From Leifsonia sp. Root1293 (lineage in GTDB: Bacteria; Actinomycetota; Actinomycetes; Actinomycetales; Microbacteriaceae), in NCBI RefSeq assembly GCF_001425325.1, contig NZ_LMEH01000001.1:1-64000 (forward strand): a stretch of 64,000 nucleotides of DNA, given 5' to 3'. Under the pieces are notes generated by a model. That model did no database searches. It was given only the letters and a program-made list of their open reading frames with translations, and was not told the origin of the DNA. Both the position numbers and the translations under genes were made by a program. Below, piece by piece: positions 1 through 13,601 of the stretch (position 1 is its first letter; each line of letters opens with the position of its first letter).

Positions 1-65
1 CTAAGACTCTCAGCGCCGATGGTACTGCAGGGGAGACCCTGTGGGAGAGTAGGACACCGCCGGAC
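1..65 (+). rRNA. rrf: 5S rRNA, 3' end (partial)
   Basis: The window opens inside a 5S rRNA gene. The stretch gggagaccctgtgggagag followed by taggacaccgccggac is the conserved 3' arm of actinobacterial 5S rRNA. The 5' half lies outside the window, so this is the tail of an rRNA operon running rightwards. The 3' end near 65 is estimated from the usual ending of the molecule. Confidence 0.9.
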
Positions 66-74
66 TTAACTTAG

Positions 75-104
75 AAAAGGCCACCCACACCCGGGTGGCC
101 TTTT
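75..104 (+). terminator. rRNA operon terminator 1
   Basis: Perfect stem GGCCACCC/GGGTGGCC (79-86 and 93-100) with a six-base loop. It is extended by AAAA on the left and TTTT on the right, giving an intrinsic terminator with a short U tract ten bases after the 5S end. Confidence 0.9.
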
Positions 105-133
105 CGCATTTAACACTGCGTGCACGCCTCGAG

Positions 134-157
134 ACGGCCGCCCTCCGGGGCGGCCGT
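134..157 (+). terminator. rRNA operon terminator 2
   Basis: A second perfect 10-bp stem (ACGGCCGCCC/GGGCGGCCGT, loop TCCG) is followed by tcgtgttt. Tandem hairpins are common after rRNA operons and isolate the next transcription unit. Confidence 0.7.
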
Positions 158-205
158 TCGTGTTTCCAGGCAGCGGATGGCGGCCGTCGGACCGGCCCGA
201 CACGG

Positions 206-211
206 TACCGT
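206..211 (+). promoter_or_regulatory. -10 element, leaderless promoter of the tlyA cluster
   Basis: TACCGT matches the actinobacterial TANNNT -10 and sits six bases before the GTG at 218. Transcription should start at or next to the start codon. No clear -35 box is seen. Confidence 0.5.
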
Positions 212-217
212 TGAAAG

Positions 218-376
218 GTGGATGCCGATGAGAGACCGAACGACGACGGGCTGCTTCCCCGCCTGCGCGTGATCGAGGACCAGCCGCTCGACGAGCGTGC
301 GACGGCCTACGCCCAGCTCCACGATCAGCTGCGCGACCGCCTGGAGGGCGGCGACGTGACGCGTCAGCGCGGTTGA
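218..376 (+). CDS. small conserved protein upstream of TlyA (52 aa)
   Basis: This short frame is acidic and translates to a protein containing VIEDQPLDERATAYAQLHDQL and a helical, charged C-terminus. A small protein of this kind commonly precedes tlyA in actinobacteria (Rv1693 in M. tuberculosis, from memory), which supports it as real. The GTG start is chosen because an in-frame stop lies just upstream (212-214) and a TANNNT -10 lies six bases before it. An internal GTG at 269 is the alternative. The stop lies two bases before the tlyA ATG, so the two genes are probably co-translated. There is no known domain and the function is unknown. Confidence 0.75.
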   Translation: MDADERPNDDGLLPRLRVIEDQPLDERATAYAQLHDQLRDRLEGGDVTRQRG

Positions 377-378
377 CG

Positions 379-1179
379 ATGACGGACTCCCGCCTGGACG
401 CCGCACTCGCGGCGCGCGGCCTGGCGCGTTCGCGCACTCACGCGGTCTCGCTCATCACCGCCGGCCTCGTGTCGGTGGACGGCAAGCCTGTCGTGAAGGC
501 CGCCGCGAAGGTGCGCGACACCCAGCTGATCGAGGTGGCGGGCACCGACGACTACGTCAGCCGTGGCGCGCACAAGCTGAACGCCGCGCTCGACGCCTTC
601 GGGATCCCCGTGCAGGGCCGGATCGCGCTCGACGCCGGGATCTCGACCGGCGGCTTCACGCAGGTGCTCCTCGAGAGGGGTGCGGCCCGGGTGATCGGCG
701 TCGACGTCGGACACGGACAACTCTCCCCGCTGCTCGCGACGGAGGAGCGCCTCACCCTCGTCGAGGGATTCAACGTGCGCGACATGAGCCCGTCGTCCCT
801 GGCCGGGGCATCCGGGATCACCGATCGCCCCGACCTCGTCGTGGCCGACCTCTCGTTCATCTCGTTGCCACTCGTGCTGCCCGCTCTGGTCGACACGGCC
901 GTCGACGACGCTGATTTCGTGCTGCTCATCAAGCCGCAGTTCGAGGTCGGGAAGAGCGGCATCAGGGAGGGCATCGTCAAGGATGCCGGTCGGCGTGCGG
1001 ATGCCGTCTCGAACGTGCTGTGGGCGGGGTTCGACCTCGGCGTCGGCACTGCCGGGCTCACTCCTTCACCGATCGCCGGGGGTGCCGGAAACCATGAGTA
1101 TCTCGTCTGGATGAGCCGAAGTCACGGCAGCAATCCGACAGAATGGTTGAGTCTGGTTTCTTCGATGACGGGAGTGTGA
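379..1179 (+). CDS. tlyA: TlyA, 16S/23S rRNA (cytidine-2'-O)-methyltransferase
   Basis: The 266-aa product has an N-terminal S4 RNA-binding domain (about residues 1-60) and an FtsJ/RrmJ-type Rossmann methyltransferase domain. The SAM-binding motif ALDAGISTGGFT is near residues 83-94. The catalytic K-D-K pattern is seen in AHKLN, VVADLSFISL and LLIKPQFEV. TlyA methylates 2'-hydroxyls of C1409 (16S) and C1920 (23S) in mycobacteria and affects capreomycin sensitivity. The ATG at 379 is preferred over an in-frame TTG at 373 that overlaps the upstream stop. It opens the conserved run with nadK and recN. Confidence 0.95.
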   Translation: MTDSRLDAALAARGLARSRTHAVSLITAGLVSVDGKPVVKAAAKVRDTQLIEVAGTDDYVSRGAHKLNAALDAFGIPVQGRIALDAGISTGGFTQVLLERGAARVIGVDVGHGQLSPLLATEERLTLVEGFNVRDMSPSSLAGASGITDRPDLVVADLSFISLPLVLPALVDTAVDDADFVLLIKPQFEVGKSGIREGIVKDAGRRADAVSNVLWAGFDLGVGTAGLTPSPIAGGAGNHEYLVWMSRSHGSNPTEWLSLVSSMTGV

Positions 1180-1184
1180 GAGCC

Positions 1185-2094
1185 GTGGCCGATGCCCGAC
1201 CCATCCTCGTCGTCGCGCACACGGGCCGTGCCGACTCCCTGGCTGCCGCCCTCGACGCGTGCAGGCAGTTGACCGCTGCCGGAGCCCTGCCCGTGCTTCC
1301 CGGCGACCAATGGGACGACCTGCACACGTACGCTCCCGAACTCGACGGCCAGACCGAGCGCCTGGGCTCGGGCGTTCGCGCCGAGGACCTCGAGCTGGTC
1401 GTCGTACTCGGCGGCGACGGCACGATCCTGCGGGCTGCCGAGCTCGTGCGCGATGCCGCGACGCCGATCCTCGGCGTGAATCTCGGACACGTGGGCTTCC
1501 TCGCCGAGAGCGAGCGCGACGACCTGGGCGAGGCCATCGGCCGCGGGCTCGCGCGCGACTACGTCGTCGAGGAACGCATGACCCTGTCGGTGCGGGTGAA
1601 GCAGGGCGACGAGATCGTGCACGAGGACTGGGCCCTGAACGAGGCCACCGTCGAGAAGGCCAGCCGCGAACGGATGCTCGAGGTCGCGATCGAGGTCGAC
1701 CGCCGGCCGCTCTCCACCTTCGGGTGCGACGGCGTGGTGCTCTCGACGCCCACAGGGTCGACGGCCTACGCCTTCTCGGGTGGCGGCCCGGTCGTCTGGC
1801 CGACCCTCGACGCCATGCTCATGGTTCCGCTCAGCGCCCATGCGCTGTTCGCACGTCCGATCGTCGTCGGACCGGACTCCGCCATGGCCATCGAGCTTCT
1901 GCGCCGCACCCAGGGCTCCGGCGTGCTCTGGTGCGATGGCCGCCGCTCCTTCGAACTGCAGCCGGGCGCGCGGGTGGTCGTGCGCCGGTCGCCGGTCCCG
2001 GTGCGTCTGGCGCGCCTGCACCCCGGGCCGTTCACCGACCGCCTCGTCAACAAGTTCCAGCTGCCCGTCACCGGATGGCGAGGGCCGGACACCA

Positions 2095-2102
<8 letters not shown>
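1185..2102 (+). CDS. nadK: NAD kinase
   Basis: Phosphorylates NAD to NADP in the cytosol. The family motif GGDGT appears in VVVLGGDGTILRAAE, the NE motif in ALNEATVEK, and the conserved STPTGSTAYAFS segment follows. The GTG at 1185 is chosen because gggag lies about ten bases upstream and homology begins at ARPILVVAH; it gives 305 aa. An ATG at 1143 would overlap tlyA by 37 bases. The next gene, recN, begins inside the last codons of nadK, indicating translational coupling. Confidence 0.93.
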
Positions 2103-6146
<4,044 letters not shown>

Positions 6147-6155
6147 TCCGTCTCG

Positions 6156-7061
6156 ATGAAGCTGCAGCCGGCGATCGACTCCTACCTGCGGCACGTGTCG
6201 GTGGAGCGCGGGCTGGCTGCGAACACCATCGCGGCCTATAGGCGCGACCTCACCCTGTACGCGGAGTGGTGCGAAGCGCAGGGCATCGAGGATCCGGCTT
6301 CCGTCGATCAGGCGGCCCTGTCGGCCTTCGTGCAGCACCTCGGCACCCGCGAGGAGTCGCCGTTGACGTCGTCGTCGATCGCGCGGGTGCTCTCCTCGGT
6401 GCGGGGCTTTCATCGCTTCCTCGCCGAGGAGGGCGTGACGATGACGGATGTCGCCCGCGAGACCAAGCCGCCCAAGCTCGGCACCAGGCTGCCCAAGGCG
6501 ATCTCGATCGAGGACGTCACCCGGCTCCTCGGCGCGACGGATGGCGAGAGCCTGCAGCAGCTGCGCGACAAGGCGCTGCTCGAGCTGCTCTACGCCACGG
6601 GAGCCCGCGTCAGCGAGGCCGTGTCGCTGAACGTCGACGACGTGCTGGAGGATGGCGTCATCCGGCTGCTCGGCAAGGGCGGCAAGCAGCGGATCGTGCC
6701 CGTCGGCAGCTACGCCCGGGCTGCCGTGGATGCCTACCTGGTGCGTGCCAGGCCGACGCTCTCGGCGCGGGGCGCAGCCACCCCGGCGCTGTTCCTCGGA
6801 CTTCGCGGCCAGCGCGTCTCGAGGCAGAACGCGTGGCTCATCATCAGGGCCGCGGCTGAGCGAGCCGGCATCGCAGCCGAGGTGTCGCCGCACACGCTGA
6901 GGCACTCCTTCGCCACCCATCTCCTCGCCGGCGGTGCCGACGTGAGGGTGGTGCAGGAACTGCTCGGACACTCGTCGGTGGCCACCACGCAGATCTACAC
7001 GATGGTCACAGCCGACACACTCCGGGATATGTACACCAGCGCCCACCCTCGCGCTCGGTAG
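6156..7061 (+). CDS. xerD: site-specific tyrosine recombinase XerD
   Basis: Resolves chromosome dimers at dif together with XerC and FtsK. The SAM-like core-binding N-domain spans about residues 1-95. The catalytic domain shows Arg in YATGARVSE, the [15 protein letters not shown] box, LLGHSS and the nucleophile Tyr in TTQIYTMV. The length of 301 aa is standard. The TAG stop doubles as the first three bases of the promoter hexamer for the next gene. Confidence 0.95.
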   Translation: MKLQPAIDSYLRHVSVERGLAANTIAAYRRDLTLYAEWCEAQGIEDPASVDQAALSAFVQHLGTREESPLTSSSIARVLSSVRGFHRFLAEEGVTMTDVARETKPPKLGTRLPKAISIEDVTRLLGATDGESLQQLRDKALLELLYATGARVSEAVSLNVDDVLEDGVIRLLGKGGKQRIVPVGSYARAAVDAYLVRARPTLSARGAATPALFLGLRGQRVSRQNAWLIIRAAAERAGIAAEVSPHTLRHSFATHLLAGGADVRVVQELLGHSSVATTQIYTMVTADTLRDMYTSAHPRAR

Positions 7062-7064
7062 AAT
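7059..7064 (+). promoter_or_regulatory. -10 element for parA-scpAB
   Basis: TAGAAT, near the -10 consensus, begins with the xerD stop codon. The start site would be near 7071, giving a leader of about 40 bases that carries the GAGGAGA ribosome binding site at 7097-7103. Confidence 0.55.
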
Positions 7065-7109
7065 CGTCACGGGCGCACGGGATGTGCGGCCTAGTCGAGG
7101 AGAGATGCA

Positions 7110-7997
7110 GTGACCGGTAAGCAGGACGACTCGGTGACACTCACCCTCCCCGACGACGTGGTTCTCGGCCCGACCGGCCGCCCCCAGCGCAAGTTCGCCC
7201 AGCCGAAGCCGCTGAAGTCGCACGGCCCGGCGCGCGTCATCGCCCTCTGCAACCAGAAGGGCGGCGTCGGCAAGACCACGACGACCATCAGCCTCGGAGC
7301 CGCCCTCGCCGAGGACGGTCGCCGGGTTCTCGCCATCGACTTCGACCCGCAGGGCGCCCTGTCGGCCGGTCTCGGTGTCCCGACGCACGACGTCACCACC
7401 ATCTACGACCTGCTGCTGTCCCGGTCGAAGGACCCGCTGGAGGCGATCCAGAAGACCGGCGTTCCCGGGCTCGACGTGATCCCCGCGAACATCGACCTCT
7501 CGGCTGCCGAGGTGCACCTCGTCAACGAGGTCGCCCGCGAGCAGATCCTCGCCGGCGTGCTGCGCCGCCTGTCGGCCGACTACGACGTCATCCTGATCGA
7601 CTGCCAGCCATCGCTCGGCCTGCTCACCGTGAACGCCCTGACGGCCGCCCACGGCGTGCTCATCCCGCTCGAGTGCGAGTTCTTCGCCCTGCGCGGTGTC
7701 GCCCTGCTCATCGAGACCATCGACAAGGTGCGCGACCGTCTCAATCCGGCCATCGAGCTGGACGGCATCCTCGCCACGATGTACGACTCCCGCACGCTGC
7801 ACTCACGCGAGGTGCTGGAGCGCGTCGTCGACGCCTTCGGCGACAAGGTGCTCGAGACGGTCATCGGCCGCACCGTGAAGTTCCCCGACGCCTCGGTGGC
7901 CGGCAGCCCGATCACCCAGTTCGCGCCCGAGCACGCTGCCGCACACGCCTACCGTCAGCTGGCCAGGGAGCTGGTCTTCCGTGGCGCAGTCGCCTGA
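7110..7997 (+). CDS. ParA/Soj-family ATPase
   Basis: The 295-aa product has a deviant Walker A in NQKGGVGKTTTTISLG, the A' box FDPQGALSAGLG and Walker B DYDVILIDCQPSLG. The 40-residue N-terminal extension is low in structure. No parB lies next to it. It directly precedes and overlaps scpA, the arrangement seen around Rv1708-Rv1710, so a role alongside the condensin rather than parABS segregation is likely (inference). GAGGAGA six bases upstream supports the GTG start. Confidence 0.9.
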   Translation: MTGKQDDSVTLTLPDDVVLGPTGRPQRKFAQPKPLKSHGPARVIALCNQKGGVGKTTTTISLGAALAEDGRRVLAIDFDPQGALSAGLGVPTHDVTTIYDLLLSRSKDPLEAIQKTGVPGLDVIPANIDLSAAEVHLVNEVAREQILAGVLRRLSADYDVILIDCQPSLGLLTVNALTAAHGVLIPLECEFFALRGVALLIETIDKVRDRLNPAIELDGILATMYDSRTLHSREVLERVVDAFGDKVLETVIGRTVKFPDASVAGSPITQFAPEHAAAHAYRQLARELVFRGAVA

Positions 7998-8841
7998 GGT
8001 CGTCGGGCAGGCCGAACCGTCGGGCGCGCTGGGCGTCGTCGACACCGCTGAAGCCGAGGAGCCGGGCTTCAGGGTGAAGCTGGCGAACTTCGCCGGGCCG
8101 TTCGACCTCCTGCTCTCGCTCATCACCAAGCACGAACTCGACATCACCGACATCGCCCTGAGCGCTGTCACCGACGAGTTCCTGTCCTACCTGCGGGGCC
8201 TGGACAGCGTCGAGGAGCTCGATCAGGCGACCGAGTTCCTCGTCGTGGCTGCGACTCTGCTCGACCTGAAGATCGCCGGTCTGCTGCCGCAGGGCGAACT
8301 CGTGGACGCCGAGGACGTCGCCCTGCTGGAGGCCAGAGACCTGCTGTTCGCCCGGCTGCTGCAGTACCGGGCGTTCAAGCAGGCCTCGACCTGGTTCCAG
8401 CAGCACCTCGACGCCGAGGGCTCGAGGCACGCCCGATCGGTGCGCCTCGAGGAGAAGTACCGCCAGCGCACGCCCGAGCTGGTGTGGACACTGTCGGCCG
8501 ACGACTTCGCAGCGATCGCCATGCTGGCGCTCGCGCCGCGCGAGGTGCCCGTCGTGGGACTCGACCACCTGCACGCTCCGCTCGTCAGCATCCGGGAGCA
8601 GGCGGCCCTGGTCGTGACGATGCTGCGACGGGGTGAGGCGCTCTCGTTCCGCGAGCTCGTCGCCGATGCCCCGGTGAAGGGCGTCATCATCGCGCGCTTC
8701 CTCGCGGTGCTGGAGCTGTACCGCCACGGAGCGCTCTCGTTCGAGCAGTTGGAGCCCCTCGGCGAGCTCACCGTGAAATGGACCAGCGAGCACTGGTCCG
8801 ATGAGAACCTGGCCAACCTGGGAGCCGATTACGATGCCTGA
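7981..8841 (+). CDS. scpA: segregation and condensation protein A
   Basis: Kleisin subunit bridging the SMC heads. The N-terminal motif FRVKLANFAGPFDLLLSLI and the helical region through LDLKIAGLLPQGE are characteristic, and the winged-helix C-terminus ends near residue 286. The GTG start overlaps parA by 17 bases and the stop overlaps scpB, so expression is coupled. No smc gene lies in this window. Confidence 0.94.
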   Translation: MAQSPEVVGQAEPSGALGVVDTAEAEEPGFRVKLANFAGPFDLLLSLITKHELDITDIALSAVTDEFLSYLRGLDSVEELDQATEFLVVAATLLDLKIAGLLPQGELVDAEDVALLEARDLLFARLLQYRAFKQASTWFQQHLDAEGSRHARSVRLEEKYRQRTPELVWTLSADDFAAIAMLALAPREVPVVGLDHLHAPLVSIREQAALVVTMLRRGEALSFRELVADAPVKGVIIARFLAVLELYRHGALSFEQLEPLGELTVKWTSEHWSDENLANLGADYDA

Positions 8842-9484
8842 GATCATGGACGACACCGTCTCGACGGATGCCGCACCCGAGGTCGAGATCGACCTCGAGG
8901 CGCAGCCGCTGACACCGGGGCACCTCGAGCGACGTCTCGAGGCGATCCTCATGGTGACCGATGAACCGCAGGGCGTCATCCACCTGGCGACAGCTGTCGG
9001 CCGCCCCGTGGCCGAGGTGCAGGCCGCCATCGTCACCCTGGTCGCCGACTACGACGGCATCGACGCCGACGGCGAGCCCACCGGCATCCGTCGCGGCTTC
9101 GAGCTGCGCGAGGTGGGCGGCGGCTGGCGCATCTACGTGCGCCCGGAGCACGACGAACTCGTGACCGACTTCGTGCTCACGCAGAACCCGACGAGGCTCT
9201 CCCAGGCCGCTCTCGAGACCCTGGCCGTGATCGCGTACAAGCAGCCGATCACGCGCGGCGCGATAGCGTCGATCCGGGCCGTCAACGTCGACTCCGTCGT
9301 GCGCACCCTTCTCAGCCGCGGCCTGGTGACCGAGCTGTTCGCCGATGCCGAGACCGGCGCGATCAACTACGGAACGACCGAGCTCCTGCTCACCCAGCTC
9401 GGCGTGAACAGCCTCGACGAGCTTCCGCACATCTCCCCGCTCCTCGAGGGCGGAAACGAAGGGTTCGACGGTGACATCCGATAA
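8834..9484 (+). CDS. scpB: segregation and condensation protein B
   Basis: Second accessory subunit of SMC-ScpAB, 216 aa. Two winged-helix domains are visible: the first around LERRLEAILMVTDEP, the second around LSQAALETLAVIAYKQPITRG, a ScpB hallmark. The ATG at 8834 overlaps the scpA stop; the longer upstream frame lies inside scpA. An ATG at 8846 is possible. The 3' end overlaps rluB. Confidence 0.94.
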   Translation: MPEIMDDTVSTDAAPEVEIDLEAQPLTPGHLERRLEAILMVTDEPQGVIHLATAVGRPVAEVQAAIVTLVADYDGIDADGEPTGIRRGFELREVGGGWRIYVRPEHDELVTDFVLTQNPTRLSQAALETLAVIAYKQPITRGAIASIRAVNVDSVVRTLLSRGLVTELFADAETGAINYGTTELLLTQLGVNSLDELPHISPLLEGGNEGFDGDIR

Positions 9485-10286
9485 TCCAGCAGACGACGGC
9501 ATCCGATTGCAGAAGGTGCTGGCCAGTGCCGGCGTCGCCTCGCGCCGGGTGTCGGAAGACCTCATCGTGGCCGGCCGGGTGCGGGTGAACGGCACTGTCG
9601 TCACCGAACTCGGGCGCCGCATCCACCCCGAGACCGACCTGGTCGCCGTCGACAACGTGGCCGTGCAGCTCGACAACACCAAGCTGTACCTGATGCTCAA
9701 CAAGCCGGCCGGGGTGTACTCCTCGATGCGCGACGAGCGCGGGCGCACCGATCTCAGCTACTGGGCCGAGCAGTACGAGGAGCGCATCTTCAACGTGGGG
9801 CGCCTCGACGCCGAGACTACGGGCCTGCTCATCATGACGAACGACGGCGATCTGGCTCACACCCTGGCGCATCCGTCGTTCGGCGTCGCGAAGACCTACA
9901 TCGCCAAGGTCGAGGGGCGCGTGAGCCCCCAGACCATCGCCACCCTCACCCGGGGCATCGACCTCGAGGACGGCCCGATCGCCGCGGACAAGGCACGACT
10001 GATGACGAGCGCATCCGACTCGACGTCGAGCCTGGTCGAGATCACCCTGCACTCCGGGCGCAACCGGATCGTGCGACGGATGCTGGACGCCGTCGGGCAC
10101 CCCGTCATCGACCTCGTGCGCCGCCAGTTCGGGCCGCTGCACCTCGGGACCCTGCAGATCGGGCAGATCCGCCCGCTCACCTCGGCCGAGCTCGGCCAGG
10201 TGCTCACCCTGTCGCGGGACGGGGCCGAGAAGAACCCGGAGAGCACCGTCGAGACGGACTCCGGGACGAACGCCGGGGGTCGCTGA
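9471..10286 (+). CDS. rluB: RluB-family 23S rRNA pseudouridine synthase
   Basis: Contains an S4 domain (RLQKVLASAGVASRRVSEDLI) and an RsuA/RluB catalytic domain with the essential Asp in VGRLDAETTGLL. The motif LMLNKPAGVYSS is also conserved. By family it would modify the 23S peptidyl-transferase region; the exact site is inferred. The GTG start overlaps scpB by 14 bases. The stop abuts the tyrA GTG with no gap. Confidence 0.9.
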   Translation: MTSDNPADDGIRLQKVLASAGVASRRVSEDLIVAGRVRVNGTVVTELGRRIHPETDLVAVDNVAVQLDNTKLYLMLNKPAGVYSSMRDERGRTDLSYWAEQYEERIFNVGRLDAETTGLLIMTNDGDLAHTLAHPSFGVAKTYIAKVEGRVSPQTIATLTRGIDLEDGPIAADKARLMTSASDSTSSLVEITLHSGRNRIVRRMLDAVGHPVIDLVRRQFGPLHLGTLQIGQIRPLTSAELGQVLTLSRDGAEKNPESTVETDSGTNAGGR

Positions 10287-11372
10287 GTGGTCGTGGAGTC
10301 CCGCCTGGTCGGACCTGTGCGCGTCGTCGGCGCCGGCCTGCTCGGCACCAGCGTCGGCCTGGGCCTGACGGCCAGGGGCATCGATGTGATCCTGGCCGAT
10401 GCGTCGCCGACGCACGTGGGCATAGCGGTGGATCTCGGCGCCGGGCGCCGGGCCGCGCCCGACGACGCACCGCAGCTGATCGTCGTGGCGACGCCGCCCG
10501 ACGTGACCGCATCCGTGGTCGCAGCAGAGCTCTCAGCCTTCCCCGACGCGATCGTGACGGATGTCGCCAGCGTGAAGCTGGCGGTTCTGGCAGAGCTGTC
10601 GGCTCTCGGCGCAGACCTCAGCCGGTACATCGGCTCGCACCCGATGGCCGGTCGCGAGCGCGGCGGCCCCCTCGGCGGGCGAGCCGACCTGTTCATCGGC
10701 CGGCCCTGGGTCGTGGCAGCCCACGACGCGATCAGCTACCAGCGGGCCGGGGCGATCGACGACCTCATCCTCGACCTCGGTGCCACGCTGGTGGAGATGA
10801 CACCGGAGCAGCATGACGCCGGTGTCGCGCTCATCTCGCACGTGCCGCAGGTGGTCTCGAGCCTCATGGCCCGCCGCTTCATCGACGCCCCGAGCGCGGC
10901 GATCAACCTGGCCGGTCAGGGCGTTCGCGACGTCACCCGGGTGGCCGCGAGCGACCCCGACCTCTGGGTGCAGATCCTCGGGGCGAACGCTGCGCCCGTG
11001 CGCGACATCCTGATGGCCTACCGGGACGACCTCGACCGCTTCATCGAGGCGCTCGCTGACCCGGGAGCGCCGGGCGCGCGCCGCCGGGTCGCCGAGGAGC
11101 TCGCCGGCGGAAACGTCGGCGTGGCCAGGCTGCCCGGCAAGCACGGCACGGACAAGCGCTTCACCTCCCTGACCGTCATGGTCGATGACCAGCCGGGTCA
11201 GTTGGCCCGCCTGCTCGCGGAGATCGGCGAGATCGGCGTGAACCTCGAGGACCTGCGCCTCGAGCACGCGCCGGGCATCCAGGTCGGCCTCGCTGAGATC
11301 GCCGTGCTGCCGGAGACCGTCGAACACCTCACCACCGAGCTGGCCGCCCGTGGCTGGCGGATTGCCGGATAG
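10287..11372 (+). CDS. tyrA: prephenate dehydrogenase
   Basis: NAD-dependent oxidative decarboxylation of prephenate in tyrosine synthesis. The Rossmann motif is VVGAGLLGTSVGLGL, the catalytic His region is IGSHPMAGRERGG, and a C-terminal ACT-like regulatory domain begins near FTSLTVMVDDQPGQLARLL. The 361-aa length fits the ACT-containing form, suggesting feedback control by an amino acid. It is placed between rluB and cmk in the run. Confidence 0.92.
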   Translation: MVVESRLVGPVRVVGAGLLGTSVGLGLTARGIDVILADASPTHVGIAVDLGAGRRAAPDDAPQLIVVATPPDVTASVVAAELSAFPDAIVTDVASVKLAVLAELSALGADLSRYIGSHPMAGRERGGPLGGRADLFIGRPWVVAAHDAISYQRAGAIDDLILDLGATLVEMTPEQHDAGVALISHVPQVVSSLMARRFIDAPSAAINLAGQGVRDVTRVAASDPDLWVQILGANAAPVRDILMAYRDDLDRFIEALADPGAPGARRRVAEELAGGNVGVARLPGKHGTDKRFTSLTVMVDDQPGQLARLLAEIGEIGVNLEDLRLEHAPGIQVGLAEIAVLPETVEHLTTELAARGWRIAG

Positions 11373-11378
11373 CCGAAA

Positions 11379-12062
11379 ATGAACTCCACTCCTCCCACCG
11401 CTCCCGTCGTCGTCGCCATCGACGGCCCGGCCGGAAGCGGCAAGTCCAGCGTGAGCAAGGCCGTCGCGCACCGGCTCGGCTACGGCTTCCTCGACACCGG
11501 TGCCGCGTACCGCGCGCTCGCGTGGCTGGCGCTCGAGCGCGGCACGGACACCGAGAGTGCCGCATCCGTCATCGCACTCCTCGACGACTTCGACTACGGG
11601 ATCGGCACGGATCCCGACGGCTACAGCGTGCGGGTGGGTCGCACCGACGTCACCGAGGCCATCCGCGAGCCGCGCGTGGCCGCCGTCGTGAGCGCCGTCG
11701 CGCGCGTGCCCGAGGTGCGTGCCCACCTGGTCGCCCTCTTCCGCAGCATCGCCGCGGCTGTGGATCGACCCGGAATCGTGATCGAAGGGCGCGACATCAC
11801 CACGGTCGTCGCCCCCGATGCCCCCGTTCGCATTCTTCTCACAGCCGATGAGGCCGTTAGAATGGCGAGAAGGTCGGCTGAGCTGACCGATCTCGCCGCG
11901 GATTCCGTCGGTCGAGCACTGGCGGAGCGCGACAGGGCGGATGCCCGGGTCGTCGACTTCCTGAACGCCGCTGACGGTGTGACCACCGTCGACTCCACCC
12001 ATCTGGACTTCAATCGAACTGTCGATGCCGTGATCACGGTCATCGAGGAGGCATCATCATGA
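11379..12062 (+). CDS. cmk: cytidylate kinase
   Basis: Phosphorylates CMP and dCMP. The P-loop is [16 protein letters not shown], the substrate region is [16 protein letters not shown], and the lid carries [15 protein letters not shown]. The length of 227 aa is normal. It starts six bases after tyrA and overlaps der by four bases (ATGA). Confidence 0.95.
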   Translation: MNSTPPTAPVVVAIDGPAGSGKSSVSKAVAHRLGYGFLDTGAAYRALAWLALERGTDTESAASVIALLDDFDYGIGTDPDGYSVRVGRTDVTEAIREPRVAAVVSAVARVPEVRAHLVALFRSIAAAVDRPGIVIEGRDITTVVAPDAPVRILLTADEAVRMARRSAELTDLAADSVGRALAERDRADARVVDFLNAADGVTTVDSTHLDFNRTVDAVITVIEEASS

Positions 12063-13570
12063 GCACCGACGAAAACGACGACTACGAAGACGTCGACGGC
12101 GCCCTCGCCTCGCGCCTGGCCGACGTCGACGAGGAGGCTGCGGCGCAGCGCGCAGCAGCCCTCCGTCGCGGGCTCGACGCCTACGACCTCGAGGACGACG
12201 ACCTCGACGTGCTCGACACCGTCACCGAGGACCCCGACGCCATCCGCTACCTGCCGGCCCTGCCGGTCATCGCGATCGTCGGGCGACCGAACGTGGGCAA
12301 GTCGGCGCTGGTGAACCGCATCCTCGGCCGCCGCGAGGCCGTCGTCGAGGACACCCCCGGCGTCACGCGTGACCGCGTCAACTACAAGGGCGAGTGGAAC
12401 GACCGTCGCTTCACCCTCGTCGACACCGGCGGGTGGGAGCCGGACGCCAAGGGCATCGACGCCTCCGTGGCCGCCCAGGCCGAGGTTGCCATCGACCTCT
12501 CCGACATCGTCATGTTCGTCGTCGACGCCACAGTGGGCGCCACCTCCACCGACGAGCAGGTCGTGCGCATGCTGCGCAAGGCCAAGAAGCCCGTCTTCCT
12601 CGTCGCCAACAAGGTCGACGATGTTCGTCGCGAGCCGGATGCCGCAGCACTGTGGAACCTCGGACTCGGAGAGCCGTACCCCGTCTCCGCCCTGCACGGC
12701 CGCGGCGTCGCCGACCTCCTCGACGAGATCCTCAAGGTCCTCCCGACGGTGTCGGCCGTCGCGAAGGACGAGGTGGGCGGACCCCGCCGCGTCGCCATAC
12801 TCGGTCGACCGAATGTCGGCAAGTCGAGCCTGCTGAACAAGTCGGCCGGTGAGGAGCGCGTCGTCGTCAACGACCTCGCCGGAACCACGCGCGACCCCGT
12901 CGACGAGCAGGTGGAGCTGGGCGGCAAGGTGTGGCGCTTCGTCGACACCGCCGGCATCCGTCGCCGCGTGCACCTCGCACAGGGAGCTGACTTCTACGCC
13001 TCGCTCCGCACCAGTGCAGCGCTCGAGAAGGCCGAGGTGGCCGTGGTCATGCTCGACGTCTCGCAGCCGATCAGCGAGCAGGACGTGCGCATCATCGATC
13101 TGGTGCTCGAGTCCGGGCGCGCGCTGGTGCTCGCGTTCAACAAGTGGGACCTGCTCGATGACGACCGTCGTCGCTACCTCGAGCGCGAGATCGAACAGGA
13201 TCTCGCGCACGTGGCGTGGGCACCGCGCGTGAACATCTCCGCCCGCACCGGCCGTCACATCGAGAAGCTCGTTCCCGCCCTCGAGCTCGCGCTCGAGTCG
13301 TGGGACACCCGCATCCCGACGGGCAAGTTCAACGCCTTCCTGGCTGAGCTCACCGCGGCGCACCCGCACCCCGTGCGAGGTGGAAAGCAGCCGCGCATCC
13401 TCTTCGGAACCCAGGCCGCGAGCCGTCCGCCGACATTCGTCGTGTTCACGACAGGTTTCCTCGACCCCGGCTACCGCCGCTACATCCAGCGTCGGCTGCG
13501 CGAGATCTACGGCTTCGAGGGCACCCCGATCGTGCTCAACATGAGGGTGCGCGAGAAGCGCACCCGCTAG
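12059..13570 (+). CDS. der: ribosome-assembly GTPase Der (EngA)
   Basis: Two tandem GTPase domains are seen: [14 protein letters not shown] and later [14 protein letters not shown], each followed by DTGGWEPDA or DTAGIRRR and by NKVD or NKWD specificity motifs. A KH-like C-terminal domain follows. An acidic N-terminal extension of about 70 residues (rich in Asp and Glu) precedes the first G domain, a feature of actinobacterial Der. It is the last gene of the tlyA run. Confidence 0.96.
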   Translation: MSTDENDDYEDVDGALASRLADVDEEAAAQRAAALRRGLDAYDLEDDDLDVLDTVTEDPDAIRYLPALPVIAIVGRPNVGKSALVNRILGRREAVVEDTPGVTRDRVNYKGEWNDRRFTLVDTGGWEPDAKGIDASVAAQAEVAIDLSDIVMFVVDATVGATSTDEQVVRMLRKAKKPVFLVANKVDDVRREPDAAALWNLGLGEPYPVSALHGRGVADLLDEILKVLPTVSAVAKDEVGGPRRVAILGRPNVGKSSLLNKSAGEERVVVNDLAGTTRDPVDEQVELGGKVWRFVDTAGIRRRVHLAQGADFYASLRTSAALEKAEVAVVMLDVSQPISEQDVRIIDLVLESGRALVLAFNKWDLLDDDRRRYLEREIEQDLAHVAWAPRVNISARTGRHIEKLVPALELALESWDTRIPTGKFNAFLAELTAAHPHPVRGGKQPRILFGTQAASRPPTFVVFTTGFLDPGYRRYIQRRLREIYGFEGTPIVLNMRVREKRTR

Positions 13571-13576
13571 GCGATA

Positions 13577-13601
13577 GCCGGCCCGCCCGTCATGGGCCGG
13601 C
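13577..13601. terminator. shared terminator between der and the convergent MFS gene
   Basis: Stem GCCGGCCC/GGGCCGGC with a nine-base loop lies just past the der stop and overlaps the end of the convergent gene. There is no U tract on either strand, so termination efficiency is uncertain. Confidence 0.55.

Noticed and set aside
1143-1184. Longer nadK start at 1143
   Set aside because: The extra residues overlap tlyA and are not part of the NAD kinase fold; GTG 1185 has gggag upstream.
11856-11861. TAGAAT inside cmk as a promoter
   Set aside because: It lies in mid-gene with no start codon at leaderless spacing; probably a chance match.
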